Shown here: positions 14,501 to 22,949 of the stretch, in pieces | Layout of the letters: every line of letters starts with the position of its first letter | Numbering within the stretch: the first letter of the stretch is position 1 | NCBI GenBank assembly: GCA_009746045.1 | Contig: RPFO01000985.1 | Coordinates: 1 to 32,765 of the forward strand | DNA from: Mesostigma viride | Lineage: Eukaryota > Streptophyta > Mesostigmatophyceae > Mesostigmatales > Mesostigmataceae | Direction: 5' to 3' | Length of the DNA: 32,765 nt | Translations under genes and position numbers: made by a program | Notes under the pieces: generated by a model | What the model saw: the letters and a program-made list of their open reading frames with translations, nothing else | Databases searched by the model: none | Told to the model about the DNA's origin: nothing

Positions 14501-17481
14501 TCCTCCACACTTAATGTGCCCCTTATCTGTGCCCCTGCCTTCCTCCAATCGGTTCACGATCCTCCACACTTAATGTGCCCCTTATCTGTGCCGCTTATCT
14601 GTGCCCCTTATCTGTGCCCCTTATCTGTGCCCCTTATCTGTGCCCCTGCCTTCCTCCAATCGGTTCATGATCCTCCACACTTAATGTGCCCCTTATCTGT
14701 GCCCCTTATCTGTGCCGCTTATCTGTGCCCCTTATCTGTGCCCCTTATCTGTGCCCCTTATCTGTGCCCCTGCCTTCCTCCAATCGGTTCATGATCCTCC
14801 ACACTTCATGTGCCCCTGCCGTCCTCCAATCGCCCTCCCCAGATCGGCAACTGCGTGGGCCTGCGCAACCAGCGGCACTTTTTGCTCTTTGTCTCCTACG
14901 CCATCCTCTCCTGCGCATACGTGGTGGGCATGTGCGGCTGGGCCGCCACCACCAGCTGGGACGAGCTCGCGCCCGCACACACAAAGCTGCGAGGATACAA
15001 TTTGCCGCGGAAGCCAAGACAGGTAACGCGGGGGGGGGGGGGGGAGGGGCTAGTAGGGTTGGGATTTGGGGGGGGGGGAAATGGGGGGGGGGAATGGGGG
15101 GGGAAACGGGGGGGGGAATGGGGGGGGATGGGGGGGGGGGATGGGTGGGTGGGGGGGGGGGATGGGGTGGGGGGATGGGTGGGGGGATGGGGTGGGGGGA
15201 TGGGTGGGGGGATGGGGTGGGGGATGGGGTGGGGGATGGGGTGGGGGATGGGGTGGGGGATAGGGGGGGGGATGGGGGGGGGGATAGGGGGGGGATGGGG
15301 GGGGGGATTGGGGGGGGGGGGATGGGGGGGGATGGGGGGGGGATGGGGGGGGGATGGGGGGGGGGGGGGGGGGGGGATGGGGGGGGGGGGAATGGAGGGG
15401 GGGGATCGGGGGGGGGAAATGGGGGGGATCGATGGGGAGGGGGGGGGAAGGGGGAGGCGAGGGGGTGTAAAACTGGAGGGGGAGGGGGGTACTTTTGGGG
15501 GGAGGGGGTGGGGGTGGAGTACGTATGGGCATGTGTTATCCGGTAGAGCCTCCGCTTTATCCCTATCCTCCCACACTCAGTCCCAGAGAAATTTTCTTGG
15601 AACTGTATGCTATATGGTAAATGTGCAACATCCTCAGACACCACGTGTACAGGAACCTGAAAGGTGTGCCCTGGGCATGGTTACCCATGGCGCAGTGCTT
15701 TTGGTATCGCAACGCTGCAAAGTAATACTGGTTTCCATAAGGGTTTACCTGCTCGAAGCGTCACGAAGGAAGAAGATCTACGTGCCTCTTCCCCCCGCCA
15801 TCCACAGCTGGCCCTTGTTTTCCACTTGGGGTAGGGATGATGGCTTACCCCTTTGTGTGCTTGGACGGTCATGGTGCCCTAGAGGTAAGGAGCTCATCGT
15901 GTTTGAGCATGGCATGATCAGGCCATCGCGGGTGGAGGGGTAGGCAATTATTAGTGGATGGGGTAGTGGAACACCGCCATGTCGCCCCTTACAAAGTCCC
16001 CGCCCCAACCACCTGTCTGCATTATGATGTCTTGACCGTTTCCGTCATGGCTGTTTCCCTCGTGACGGCTGCCAGTATCGTCGCTGTCAATTGGTAGAGG
16101 TCATCCGGTTGCCAGCACCGCGAATGGTTCCCAGTGTAAAAATGGATATTTTTTAGTGGATGTCCATATTTGCTCTATGCCACCCATGCACCTTGGTTGC
16201 CGGGATGATATGGAAATACTGAAAATGGCATCTTTATTTTGTGCCTTCTCCTACTGTGCAGATGTGGATGGACATGATCTATGGGGTCATCCGCTTCCAG
16301 ATGCCCTGGCAGGGAGTGTTCGTGGTTCTGCTGGCGTTTGTCTCCTCGGCCGTCGTCCTTGCACTGAGCGTGCTGCTGGGCTTGCATGTGAGTGCTCCGT
16401 GTGTGTGGCCATCACCGTTTGTGGTACCGAATCCCCCATACTTGTGGTGATCATTGCCTGCTCACCAAATCCTCCATGGGTGTGGCCAAGGCTGCATTTG
16501 TACCCTGAACACGTCTTCGTGATCCCATGTGTTGGCCAGGGGCCCTTTCCCTGCCGATCAACCATAATCCAAGGCAACCTCTTCCCTGTGCATAGCCGGG
16601 CATCCCACATGGCTGCCTGGACATGCAGCACAACGAAAGAAGTATTCGTCAAATGGTCATCCAGACACCACACACCACCTTCTGACTCTTCTGCTGCATT
16701 CACGGGACTGGGCCTCTTCTGCTGCATGGGCACACACACTTCTAACTCCGGGGATGTAGGAAGAAGATGGCTTGGTAGGCAACTGCCAGCAAATCGGGCC
16801 GAAGAGGCACTTTGAGCCTGGCTGTGCCGATCTCGCTAGTGTTCTGAAGTCAGTGTACGAGGGGAACCACGTAGACAAGATAACTTATCCCTTGCGGCCA
16901 TCCGATAGAGGAGGAAGATTGAGCTAGCATGTGGAAAAGCCATGTCACACACGTCACCCCGTTTGCTAACAGATGTCAGATGCGCACTGATGTGGCATTA
17001 CTCTTCATACTGGTCAGATGGGCTAAATATTATGTGGCATCACTCTATATTCTGGTCAGATGGGCACTGATGTGGCATTACTCTATATTCTGGTCAATGC
17101 AAACCACTGAACACTTGATTGCCTGTCACTAATTGCCAACATTTCATTAGCACTTCCTGGCTAACTTACACCGCAACCATGCAGTGGAAGATTGTGTACA
17201 TGTGCAACTTGTTTATGATGGGGTGCGTTTTGTACCTTTTCCACTGGCATCACATGCAGATGTCTTATTTATTGCGGGGGCTTAACTACATTGATTCGAT
17301 TCAAGAAGACAATAACGGTGCGCCTGCTAATGCTGGCAACAAGTCCCGAACTTGGTTCGAGAACTTGCAAAATGTCTTTGGCACTGGAAGCGCTCTCCGT
17401 TGGGGGATTCCTATGGTTGGTCAGCCAAAAGGCTCTGAGACCCCTGACACCCTTGTTAGTAATTACTTCAAGGAGCTTTAG
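11476..17481 (+). CDS. DHHC-type protein S-acyltransferase (palmitoyltransferase), 8 exons
   Basis: Exons 11476-11526 (tentative), 11715-11931, 12171-12202, 12848-12944, 13598-13761, 14843-15022, 16262-16387 and 17260-17481 join in perfect phase to 362 codons. Expected role: transfer of palmitate from CoA to cysteines of membrane-associated proteins via a Cys-acyl intermediate, in the Golgi, ER or plasma membrane. Layout: zinc ribbon CCWGC/CGYCG (residues 26-49), membrane segments near 74-90 and 103-128, the cysteine-rich domain CKLC to DHHC (157-185, catalytic Cys185), IGNCVG, two more membrane segments near 199-214 and 264-288, and a cytosolic tail. From memory, the zinc ribbon ahead of the first helix (WGCG...FKCGWCG) marks the plant PAT11-like (At3g18620) group. 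All His and Cys ligands of the DHHC domain are present. The start is the weak point; everything from 11715 on is solid. Confidence 0.92.
11715..11931 (+). CDS. S-acyltransferase exon 2 (zinc ribbon, first membrane helix)
   Basis: Acceptor CCCTCAG, donor ATTATAG|GTACGA, phase 0 to 1. It encodes YRCCWGCGKVLEV and FKCGYCGAVTDG, a four-cysteine ribbon, then a basic stretch (RTRKRQRQ) and the hydrophobic TVGFVVLLTLGIIG. Confidence 0.9.
11909..12172 (+). repeat. Tandem copies of an exon edge forming intron 2
   Basis: The exon end ACTGCTCACGCTGGGGATTA followed by TAG|GT (11909-11933) is echoed twice within a 62-bp tandem duplication (11982-12043, 12044-12105). There GCTGGGGATATAG|GTACAC places donor-like sites at 12020 and 12082. 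It appears again at the acceptor (12148-12172) as ACTGCTCATGCTGGGCACTG TAG|GC. The intron is thus bounded by direct repeats of its own 5' splice region. Confidence 0.8.
12171..12202 (+). CDS. S-acyltransferase micro-exon 3
   Basis: A 32-bp exon that takes phase 1 to phase 0: acceptor CACTGTAG, donor TGGCGG|GTGCCG. It encodes GGIACVRYRWR, matching the position of GGIWAAYPVL in the plant relative. The donor is not a strong one and was chosen by phase and alignment, so its right edge is less certain than the others. Confidence 0.6.
12731..12790. repeat. (CCA)n microsatellite, intron 3
   Basis: Short CCA/CCCA run upstream of the polypyrimidine tract and acceptor of the next exon. It is low complexity and non-coding. 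Confidence 0.85.
12848..12944 (+). CDS. S-acyltransferase exon 4 (second membrane helix)
   Basis: Acceptor TTCCCCCAG, donor GACCCAG|GTGAGC, phase 0 to 1. It encodes FRGALFWVHALATGALSFNT and LFNFVAAAMADPG, ending in the ADPG motif that precedes the cysteine-rich domain in this family. Confidence 0.9.
13598..13761 (+). CDS. S-acyltransferase exon 5 (DHHC domain)
   Basis: Acceptor ATGGCAG, donor CCCTTTT|GTAAGC. It encodes YTLCKLCSQPKPPRAHHCRV then CQKCVLDMDHHCPF. Zinc-binding Cys and His residues and the catalytic Cys of DHHC are all in place. Confidence 0.97.
14219..14830. repeat. 59/72-bp composite tandem repeat, intron 5
   Basis: Core unit of 59 bp (TTCCTCC(A/C)ATCGGTTCA ... TTAATGTGCCCCTTATCTGT) with a 13-bp sub-unit CC(C/G)CTTATCTGTG inserted one to several times in later copies. 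About eight core copies end just before the acceptor at 14842, so the array supplies the pyrimidine-rich sequence ahead of the exon. Confidence 0.93.
14843..15022 (+). CDS. S-acyltransferase exon 6 (third membrane helix)
   Basis: Acceptor CTCCCCAG, donor CAAGACAG|GTAACG, phase 0. It opens with IGNCVGLRNQRHFLLFVSYA, which directly follows DHHCPF in the family, and holds a hydrophobic helix to about VVGMCGWAA, then a lumenal loop. Confidence 0.95.
15027..15510. repeat. G-rich (GGGGGGGAT)n tract, intron 6
   Basis: Runs of four to fifteen G broken by AT, TGG and A, beginning just after the donor of the previous exon. All open frames here are poly-Gly or poly-Pro artefacts. Homopolymer lengths in such DNA are unreliable in assemblies. 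Confidence 0.95.
16262..16387 (+). CDS. S-acyltransferase exon 7 (fourth membrane helix)
   Basis: Acceptor CTGTGCAG, donor CTTGCAT|GTGAGT, phase 0. It encodes MWMDMIYGVIRFQMPWQGVF then VVLLAFVSSAVVLALSVLLG, the last membrane segment. Confidence 0.9.
16989..17100. repeat. Threefold imperfect tandem repeat, intron 7
   Basis: Three copies of about 37 bp of the type TGATGTGGCATTACTCTATA TTCTGGTCAGATGGGC, imperfect in length and sequence, in the last intron of the acyltransferase. Confidence 0.8.
17260..17481 (+). CDS. S-acyltransferase last exon
   Basis: Acceptor CACATGCAG in phase 0, TAG stop at 17479. It encodes MSYLLRGLNYIDSIQ, matching the post-helix LxxxGxTYIxSLQ pattern, then a tail with FENLQNVFGTGSALRWGIPM, typical of the family's VFG...W..P C-terminal motif. 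Confidence 0.92.
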   Translation: MSYLLRGLNYIDSIQEDNNGAPANAGNKSRTWFENLQNVFGTGSALRWGIPMVGQPKGSETPDTLVSNYFKEL

Positions 17482-18517
17482 AGCAGCTATGCCGAGTATA
17501 CAGGATCGGTATGTCACAATGGTAAAACCGGATTTCAAATGGGAACCTTTGTCCATCCATGTTTGTACCCTCATGAATTAATTATAAAGTGACTAATTAA
17601 ACACGCGCTCGAGGACCGTGCATTGGGGAGTCACGGAGCACAACAATAAAGAGCTTTTCATCCGTGTGTGCTGCACACTGGGAAGGGGGCAGAGACACCC
17701 GTCTTCCAGGTGCATTGTCGTCAGAAAGCGACAAACGTGAAAACGCTAGCTGCCCAAATCTGAGATTCCACGGAACACAGAAAGTAAGAAAGCCCAGAAG
17801 CTGTAGACCAGCAAGGAATGAACATAGGACCTTGGGCATGATTTCGCAGCTGCGTGAGTCTCCTGATCCGAAGGCATCTCACACGTTTCGAAACAGCCCA
17901 ACTGCTTAAAAACTCTTTACCGGAGCTAAGGGGTGCCAATATGTCCGATATTGCTGAATCTATAGAAGATGACTCACCACTAGATTTAATTTGCGCTGGA
18001 GTACTACGCACGGACCTACGCAATAATCTAGTATCGCCGAAGTAGGCAGGAATCTGGTTGAAGTGTGACGTACAAACCTAGAGGACGTATAGCCGAAACT
18101 AACTATTATCAACCAATATTACATTGTCGTCAGAAAGCAACAAACGTGAAAGCGTTAGCTTCCCGAATCTGAGATTCCACGGAACACAGCAAGTAAGAAA
18201 GCCCAGAGGCTCCCCGGTGCATGCCCGGAGGGAAGCCTCAGCTGTAATCTAAACTATACGTACATGTATACGTACGCATGAGGAGAGTCTGGCATAGCTG
18301 AAGGTGCATGCACTACTAAGCATGCTGAAATGTGGGTGGGTGACATGGCGGGGGCATTGTCTCCAGACCCAGGGGTACAATGAAACTGTAGACTGAAGTG
18401 TGCTGGTATAGACATGCGGGTACGTGTATTATTATATTAGTGCATGAACATGCACTGATCAAGGCATGCCACGGAGTACCCGATGAGATACTTTTCTACG
18501 CGGATTAACTAATAAGC
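17482..18517. other. Intergenic DNA with a 90-bp repeat pair
   Basis: There are no recognisable genes. Two 90-bp copies at 17713-17802 and 18122-18211 share about 92% identity (seven mismatches, no indel), beginning CATTGTCGTCAGAAAGC. A 63-codon open frame at 17854-18045 has no recognised relatives. I see no clear poly(A) signal for the acyltransferase. Confidence 0.7.
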
Positions 18518-18665
18518 ACGTCCGTCCTTTAGTCAGCAAAATTGGTGCGAGAGGTCCCCAGTTCGATTCCGGTCGGATTCATTTGCAGATCGCGTTTTCC
18601 GCGTTTTCCGCGGCCTGGCACTGAACGCAAAGGTTTTCACCTTTGCGGAGTGTCTGATCAGAATA
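18518..18665 (+). mobile_element. tRNA-derived SINE-like element, copy 1
   Basis: 148 bp, differing from a second copy 405 bp away by a single base. The head is tRNA-like: GTCCGTC at the 5' end can pair with GTCGGAT (6 of 7), TAGTCAG then TTGGT resembles a box A split by CAAAA, and AGTTCGATTCC is a box B. The anticodon arm is missing (about 59 nt). The body carries a perfect 8-bp hairpin, CGCAAAGG/CCTTTGCG, and ends TCTGATCAGAATA. No A-tail is seen. Confidence 0.7.
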
Positions 18666-18922
18666 TACGCTTGGCTGATTTCGATAGTATCGGCTACGCC
18701 CCCTTCTACTAAAAAGAAGGATTCAGCCGTGTTCAGCCCGTCTCACGGTGCGAGACTGAACAAGTCTCGCGTGCAGACACGTGTGTAGTACTCCTACACA
18801 CAGATCTCGAGTGATTTATCTCTAACTAGTACCAAATCCGAAAGGCTTGCATCACTCCCCGGACAGGAGAACTTTTGCGGATGACTGTACTGTGTAAGTT
18901 GGCGATGCCATGGTAACCGGAG
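18666..18922. other. Spacer between SINE-like copies
   Basis: Unique sequence with short inverted repeats (for example ACACGTGTGTAGTA near its mate CTCCTACACAC around 18780-18805). No gene is seen. Confidence 0.5.
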
Positions 18923-19070
18923 ACGTCCGTCCTATAGTCAGCAAAATTGGTGCGAGAGGTCCCCAGTTCGATTCCGGTCGGATTCATTTGCAGATCGCGT
19001 TTTCCGCGTTTTCCGCGGCCTGGCACTGAACGCAAAGGTTTTCACCTTTGCGGAGTGTCTGATCAGAATA
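18923..19070 (+). mobile_element. tRNA-derived SINE-like element, copy 2
   Basis: Same 148-bp unit as copy 1 with one T to A change just after the 5' stem. The near identity of two direct copies with unrelated flanks is what defines the element's ends. No obvious target duplication surrounds either copy. Confidence 0.7.
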
Positions 19071-20240
19071 AGCAGGTGACTGCGTCACGTACGTGGGTGC
19101 CAATTGATACAGATTAAAGGAACCTTCATGCAAACCTATGTACACAACGAGAAGGAGGGAGTGCGCCCTAGCTAGCTTCTCTCGTGTGCACACTGCCGCA
19201 AGTAATCAGGCCACAGCGCGCTCTCTCCACAGAATGGTGCCGGGGCGCAACACTGCATGTGGGTGAAATACAACCATGCAATTCTACACGGATACTTCGA
19301 TAACCGGCCCGCAAAGGCAAGTAGCGCGCGACTCACTCGCCCAGGCCTGGAGTCAAAGATAACAACTCAACATCATCCGGCCGGACTATCCAAGACGACT
19401 GTACGCTCGACCATGCAATGATGGGTGTACGTGGGGGTCTACATATGTCATCATGGAAATCGCTGCCCAGCCGGCATCTGCTCAGTGGCCGGGCCAGTGA
19501 TGCTCCCTCCACAGGTCTGGCTGGGCGGACTTGCTTATAAGCATCACACCACCTCCACCACCTCCACCACCGCGGCACAGCTCAAGCAACAAGCACTCGA
19601 CCTTCGCGAGGAGGCCGTGTTATATTATAGGTTTCAGCTCGCAGTCACATGGAAATAATTAATGATTGTGTGCCGGTACTTAGCCATTTTGTGGTTCGAG
19701 GCGTTCGGGTTAATTCAGCGCATTGGGACTTAGCCGTTTTGAGGTTCGGCTGAATTTTGGCTTGTGTGATCCACAACGATTTAAGTTACGCTGTGTGCGT
19801 TATGCCTCGTGAGTTACGCCCTAGACTTTGGCTGTGCGGCACTGGTCCGGTACTGAGGTGCGGACTAGGATTCTGGGTACTGCCGGCTGGCGTGACAAGT
19901 GGCGAGATACTGGTGTGTGTCGATTGGTCGGTACTCGGCTGGTGTGCTGTAACGGAGATGTGTAACGGAGATGCGTTCCCAGGCTTGCGTCGGTGCCTAG
20001 CGCCGCAGGCTAGCCTAGCCGCCTGACAGACGATGATGATCCAAAAGCCAGCATTGTGTTGCGGCGGTCCAACGGTTGTTGCTGCTATGCTGGCAATGGC
20101 TATGGTTGCGCTGGTAAATTAAGCTGGGGGCTTGGCTCTGAGTTTGTAACCTGATTACCGTAAAATTATCCTTTAATAAAATTCGAACTCGATTTTAACA
20201 TGTACTAGGACGGGGTTAATTAATAAGGAAAAACGTAGCA
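19071..20240. other. Region expected to hold the outer element's 5' LTR
   Basis: No gene is recognised. The outer retrotransposon's gag starts at 20241, so its 5' LTR should end shortly before, but its 3' LTR lies outside the window and the ends cannot be fixed. An AT-rich stretch with TTTAATAAAA sits near 20171. A short internal similarity, CTTAGCC(A/G)TTTTG(T/A)GGTTCG, occurs twice near 19680 and 19727. Confidence 0.5.
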
Positions 20241-21225
20241 ATGTCGGATCAAGAACAAGAAGAGACGGATTCGAGAAAGCGTACTGGGTGGAAGGATTTA
20301 AGAAATGAGAAGAATTTGATAGAGCTGTGCAAAACACGAGTCGGGACAATTCCTCTTGATGCGGCAGTGACATTGGTAGAGGATTTCTGTGACAGGTTTG
20401 AGGCGTTTGTGGCGGATCATGCAGATAAAACCGAGGATCTGTATGGGCTATTCCGGGATGCCGGAATGTTTAGAGCCGACAACGCCATTCTAGTAAATTG
20501 CCTGCGCTCCTGCCGTGACGAGAAAATCGAGGGCGCTGCAATTGGAGGTAGGTTGCGTGCAGCACTTCTTGAATCGAAAGCATCTGCCAAGTCTCGTCAT
20601 GTTGGCATTTATAATTGGGTGCCGAAGCGTCCCTACACACTCGACCTTCTCGCTTTGAGAAATGCGAGAAACGAGAGTGTAAAGGATGGCATTCCGGTGG
20701 TGGAACTGGCGGTGGTGGACCGTTATGTTCGCAATGCCAAGGACCTTAATTTCCAGAATGCCATGGCAGCTCTCAAGCGTGAGAAAGCCGAGGATGATCT
20801 CAATAAGGCGATTGAGGTTATCACGGGCATTGTCGAGGGTGAGGAGAGGGACATGGTGGCCCAACTGCGGGCCCAAGGTAAGCTCAATGAGCTGGGTCTG
20901 ATTTCCCCTGCATTACCGCCTGTCGCTGTGAATTCCATTCCTTCTTCTGGTGGTGCCCAAGGTGGTGCTGCTAAAGCGCCGGATGGGGGCAAGGTGGCCG
21001 CCATTGCGGGCGGTGGTGGCTCTAGCGGCGCGGGGCCCAGCGGGCCTCGGGGCAATGGGGGCCCGATGCGTAGGGGCAATAAGGGCAGCTTCAGCCGAGC
21101 GCAGCGCATGCCTGGGAAGCGATGGCAGCAAGGTAGACAGCAGCCATACCCGCAGCAGCAGCAGCATGCACAACAGCCTGCAGCTGCGTCGCCGTATAGT
21201 CAGCAGCAACAGCGCTCGCAGCAGC
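20241..21225 (+). CDS. Gag N-terminal part of the outer element (interrupted)
   Basis: From ATG at 20241, about 328 codons up to the inner element's insertion point. The first about 230 residues are charged and helical (VELAVVDRYVRNAKDLNFQN, DDLNKAIEVITG). A Gly/Ala/Pro-rich and basic stretch follows, then a Gln-rich tail (PYPQQQQHAQQ, YSQQQQRSQQQ). I do not recognise a named capsid family. It is called Gag from its position, its Gln-rich tail and the CCHC knuckles that follow on the far side of the insertion. The apparent C-terminus at 21296 is read from the inner LTR and is not native. Confidence 0.75.
21221..21225 (+). repeat. Target-site duplication, left copy
   Basis: GCAGC directly before the left LTR matches GCAGC at 29700-29704 directly after the right LTR. 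Both lie in a CAG run, so chance agreement is more likely than usual. Confidence 0.65.
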
Positions 21226-21300
21226 AGTTAGATGAGATGCTTAGGCTGACACACGGATTTCCGGCCTGCGCGCCGCGTATTGCCTACCGCGGCTGAGCGG

Positions 21301-21344
21301 GACACCTCAGTACAGTACGGCAGGGTGTACGGTACTGAGGTGTC
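21301..21344 (+). other. LTR stem-loop with 13-bp perfect stem
   Basis: GACACCTCAGTAC (21301-21313) pairs with GTACTGAGGTGTC (21332-21344). It is also present in the 3' LTR at 29317-29360. Confidence 0.85.
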
Positions 21345-21395
21345 ATGTGGACCGATGTGCGGTTAGTGCCAGACTGTTCCTAGGTGCTAGCTCGA

Positions 21396-21428
21396 CCCGC
21401 CAGGTCCGGTGTAGCCGGGCCTGACGGG
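21396..21428 (+). other. LTR GC-rich stem-loop
   Basis: CCCGCCAGGTCCGG and CCGGGCCTGACGGG pair with one mismatch and one wobble around the loop TGTAG. Confidence 0.75.
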
Positions 21429-21603
21429 CCGAGTCTTAGCTGGTTGCTAGTGACGTGGTCGCATGGCATTGCAGTGTACAGTTGTCCACTGGTTGTGTGC
21501 TGCAGGTAGCACCGCCATAGGCATATAGGCGTAGCACTGGGGAGTGCCACAGCACCCGAGTTTGCCCAGTTCCATTCTGAGCCCTCAGCTTCATTGCTCT
21601 CTC

Positions 21604-21624
21604 ATTGTATTATTGTAATACAAT
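21604..21624 (+). other. LTR AT-rich stem-loop
   Basis: ATTGTATTA and TAATACAAT form a perfect 9-bp stem around TTG. It recurs at 29624-29644 in the 3' LTR. Confidence 0.8.
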
Positions 21625-21679
21625 CATCATTCGCTCTCAGCTTTCGCAGTTGTTCGTCGTCCCTAGTCTCCATCCAACT

Positions 21680-21697
21680 TGGACTGAAAAGTTCGAT
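21680..21697 (+). other. Candidate primer-binding site
   Basis: TGGACTGAAAAGTTCG begins on the base after the 5' LTR. TGG would pair with the CCA end of a tRNA. I could not match the rest to a specific tRNA. Confidence 0.5.
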
Positions 21698-21724
21698 ATT
21701 TTTTTTACAAGCAAAAAAAAAGAT

Positions 21725-22385
21725 ATGGCTTCCAACAACGGCAACAACGGCAACAACAACAAGGGGAAGGCGCCTGCCAGGCGCACCTCACCCCGCCTTT
21801 CGCCGGAGGGCACGCCCTCCACCACCGATGCGAGGGTGACGCCCAACGTCACCTTCCGCACGGTGGTCGCTGACCAACCCAGGCGTCGGGGCCCGCAGGT
21901 GGGGCCCGGCGCCCGGGGGATGGCGAGCGGTCGGCCGTTTGCCACTGGCGGTTCGTCCGCCATGGCACCTGGGGGGCAGGTCCCCCGGGCACGACGTTCC
22001 CCCGTCGCAGGTGACGGGGGTCGTGAGCGGAGTGATTCCTCCGAGGAGGATGGCGAGGTGCAGCCTGCGAGGCCTCGGCCTTCGCTTGAGCTTTCGTCGC
22101 AGACACCTGCGACGTCTGGCAACCTTTCCGTGGGCCGACAGATGGCCACCATGGACATTGACCGGTATGGGGAACATGTTCCGCCCCCGGTCGCGTTCGG
22201 GCGCCCACCCCATTTTCTCCCCCTTGGGGAGGACGACATCCCGGCGTTCATTGCGGTGAACGGCCGGATCATGCACCAACGTTTTCAGTTGCTTCCAGAT
22301 GAGCAGATACACGCGATAGAGGTTCATCGGGTGCACACGCTGATCGAGGGGCGTCTTAGGATGCAGTCCCACTGGTTCAGGTGGC
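21725..22385 (+). CDS. Inner element Gag, N-terminal segment
   Basis: ATG at 21725, 45 bases after the LTR. The start is MASNNGNNGNNNKGK, followed by a disordered Pro/Arg/Gly/Ser-rich region and then a more ordered stretch (FLPLGEDDIPAFIAVNGRIM, QRFQLLPDEQIHAIEVHR). The frame runs to a stop at 22505, but sensible coding appears to switch to the -1 frame between about 22381 and 22507. No known Gag domain was recognised. Confidence 0.65.
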
Positions 22386-22949
22386 GGTTTGGCTGTACTG
22401 TTTCGCCAATCGGCCGAGGCACAACCCCGGCACTGTTGATCAGTGGGCGTCCAGGCAGCGCCAGAGAGAGGCGCTGCGCGTGGTCGCCAGACCAGAGATC
22501 GCGCTGACTCCGTTGGGGCCGTGGCCCCAAGTCACGCCAGTTGGCTGGGGCCCGGATAGGCGTGAGGCGGCTGCGATGCCGCCTGCGACGGGGCGCGGGG
22601 CGGCAGACGCCCCCAACACGCCCATGGGTGGTGAAGCCACCCAGGACCCTCTGGCAGGTCAGAGGGTCCAACCTCAGCCGCAGGCTCCCCCGCCCAGCGT
22701 GGGGGGCCAGGTGGCTGAGGAGGCCACCGGGGTCGCAGGGACCCCGGCGGCGACACAAGCGCCCGGGGTCGCAGGGACCCCGGCAGCGACGCCGGCGCCT
22801 CCGGCGCTGGCGGGGGATGCAGCCCCCATGGAGGGTGTCACGGGCACCTCCAGCGGCTCTGGGGGGCAGGCCCCCTCTAGTCGCAACAAGGACAAGTCCC
22901 TGGCAGGGCCGGAGGGGCCCAGGGTCCCACCGCAGCTGGGCAGCAACCA
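22382..22949 (+). CDS. Inner element Gag, middle segment (-1 frame)
   Basis: It continues as WLYCFANRPRHNPGTVDQWA and a Pro/Ala/Gly-rich linker containing a tandem GVAGTPAAT. It is joined to its neighbours only through apparent one-base losses at each end. The assignment to Gag is by position and continuity. Confidence 0.55.

Larger units (their letters stand above)
21226..21679 (+). repeat. Inner element 5' LTR
   Basis: It starts AGTTAGATG and ends CATCCAACT, an imperfect terminal inverted repeat, not TG...CA. Both ends are exact because the two LTR copies diverge on the very next base. Compared with the right LTR it has one substitution, a 3-base (ACG) absence and a 1-base (C) absence. It contains three stem-loops (see 21301-21344, 21396-21428, 21604-21624). 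Confidence 0.95.

Noticed and set aside
14686-15943. Large Gly-rich plus-strand and Pro-rich minus-strand open frames
   Set aside because: Produced by the G-rich intronic tract; only the exon at 14843-15022 has family support.
17854-18045. 63-codon open frame
   Set aside because: No recognisable motif and no exon-like borders; it could be chance.
18520-18578. Functional tRNA gene
   Set aside because: The anticodon arm is missing and the T stem is poorly paired; a tRNA-derived SINE head fits better.
20241-21296. A complete 351-residue host gene
   Set aside because: Its last residues are read from the inner LTR, and zinc knuckles and integrase of a second element follow the insertion, so it is an interrupted Gag.
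21226-21679. Hammerhead-type ribozyme (retrozyme) in the LTR
   Set aside because: No CUGANGA with a matching GAAA core was found; CTGACGGGCCGAG is only superficially similar.
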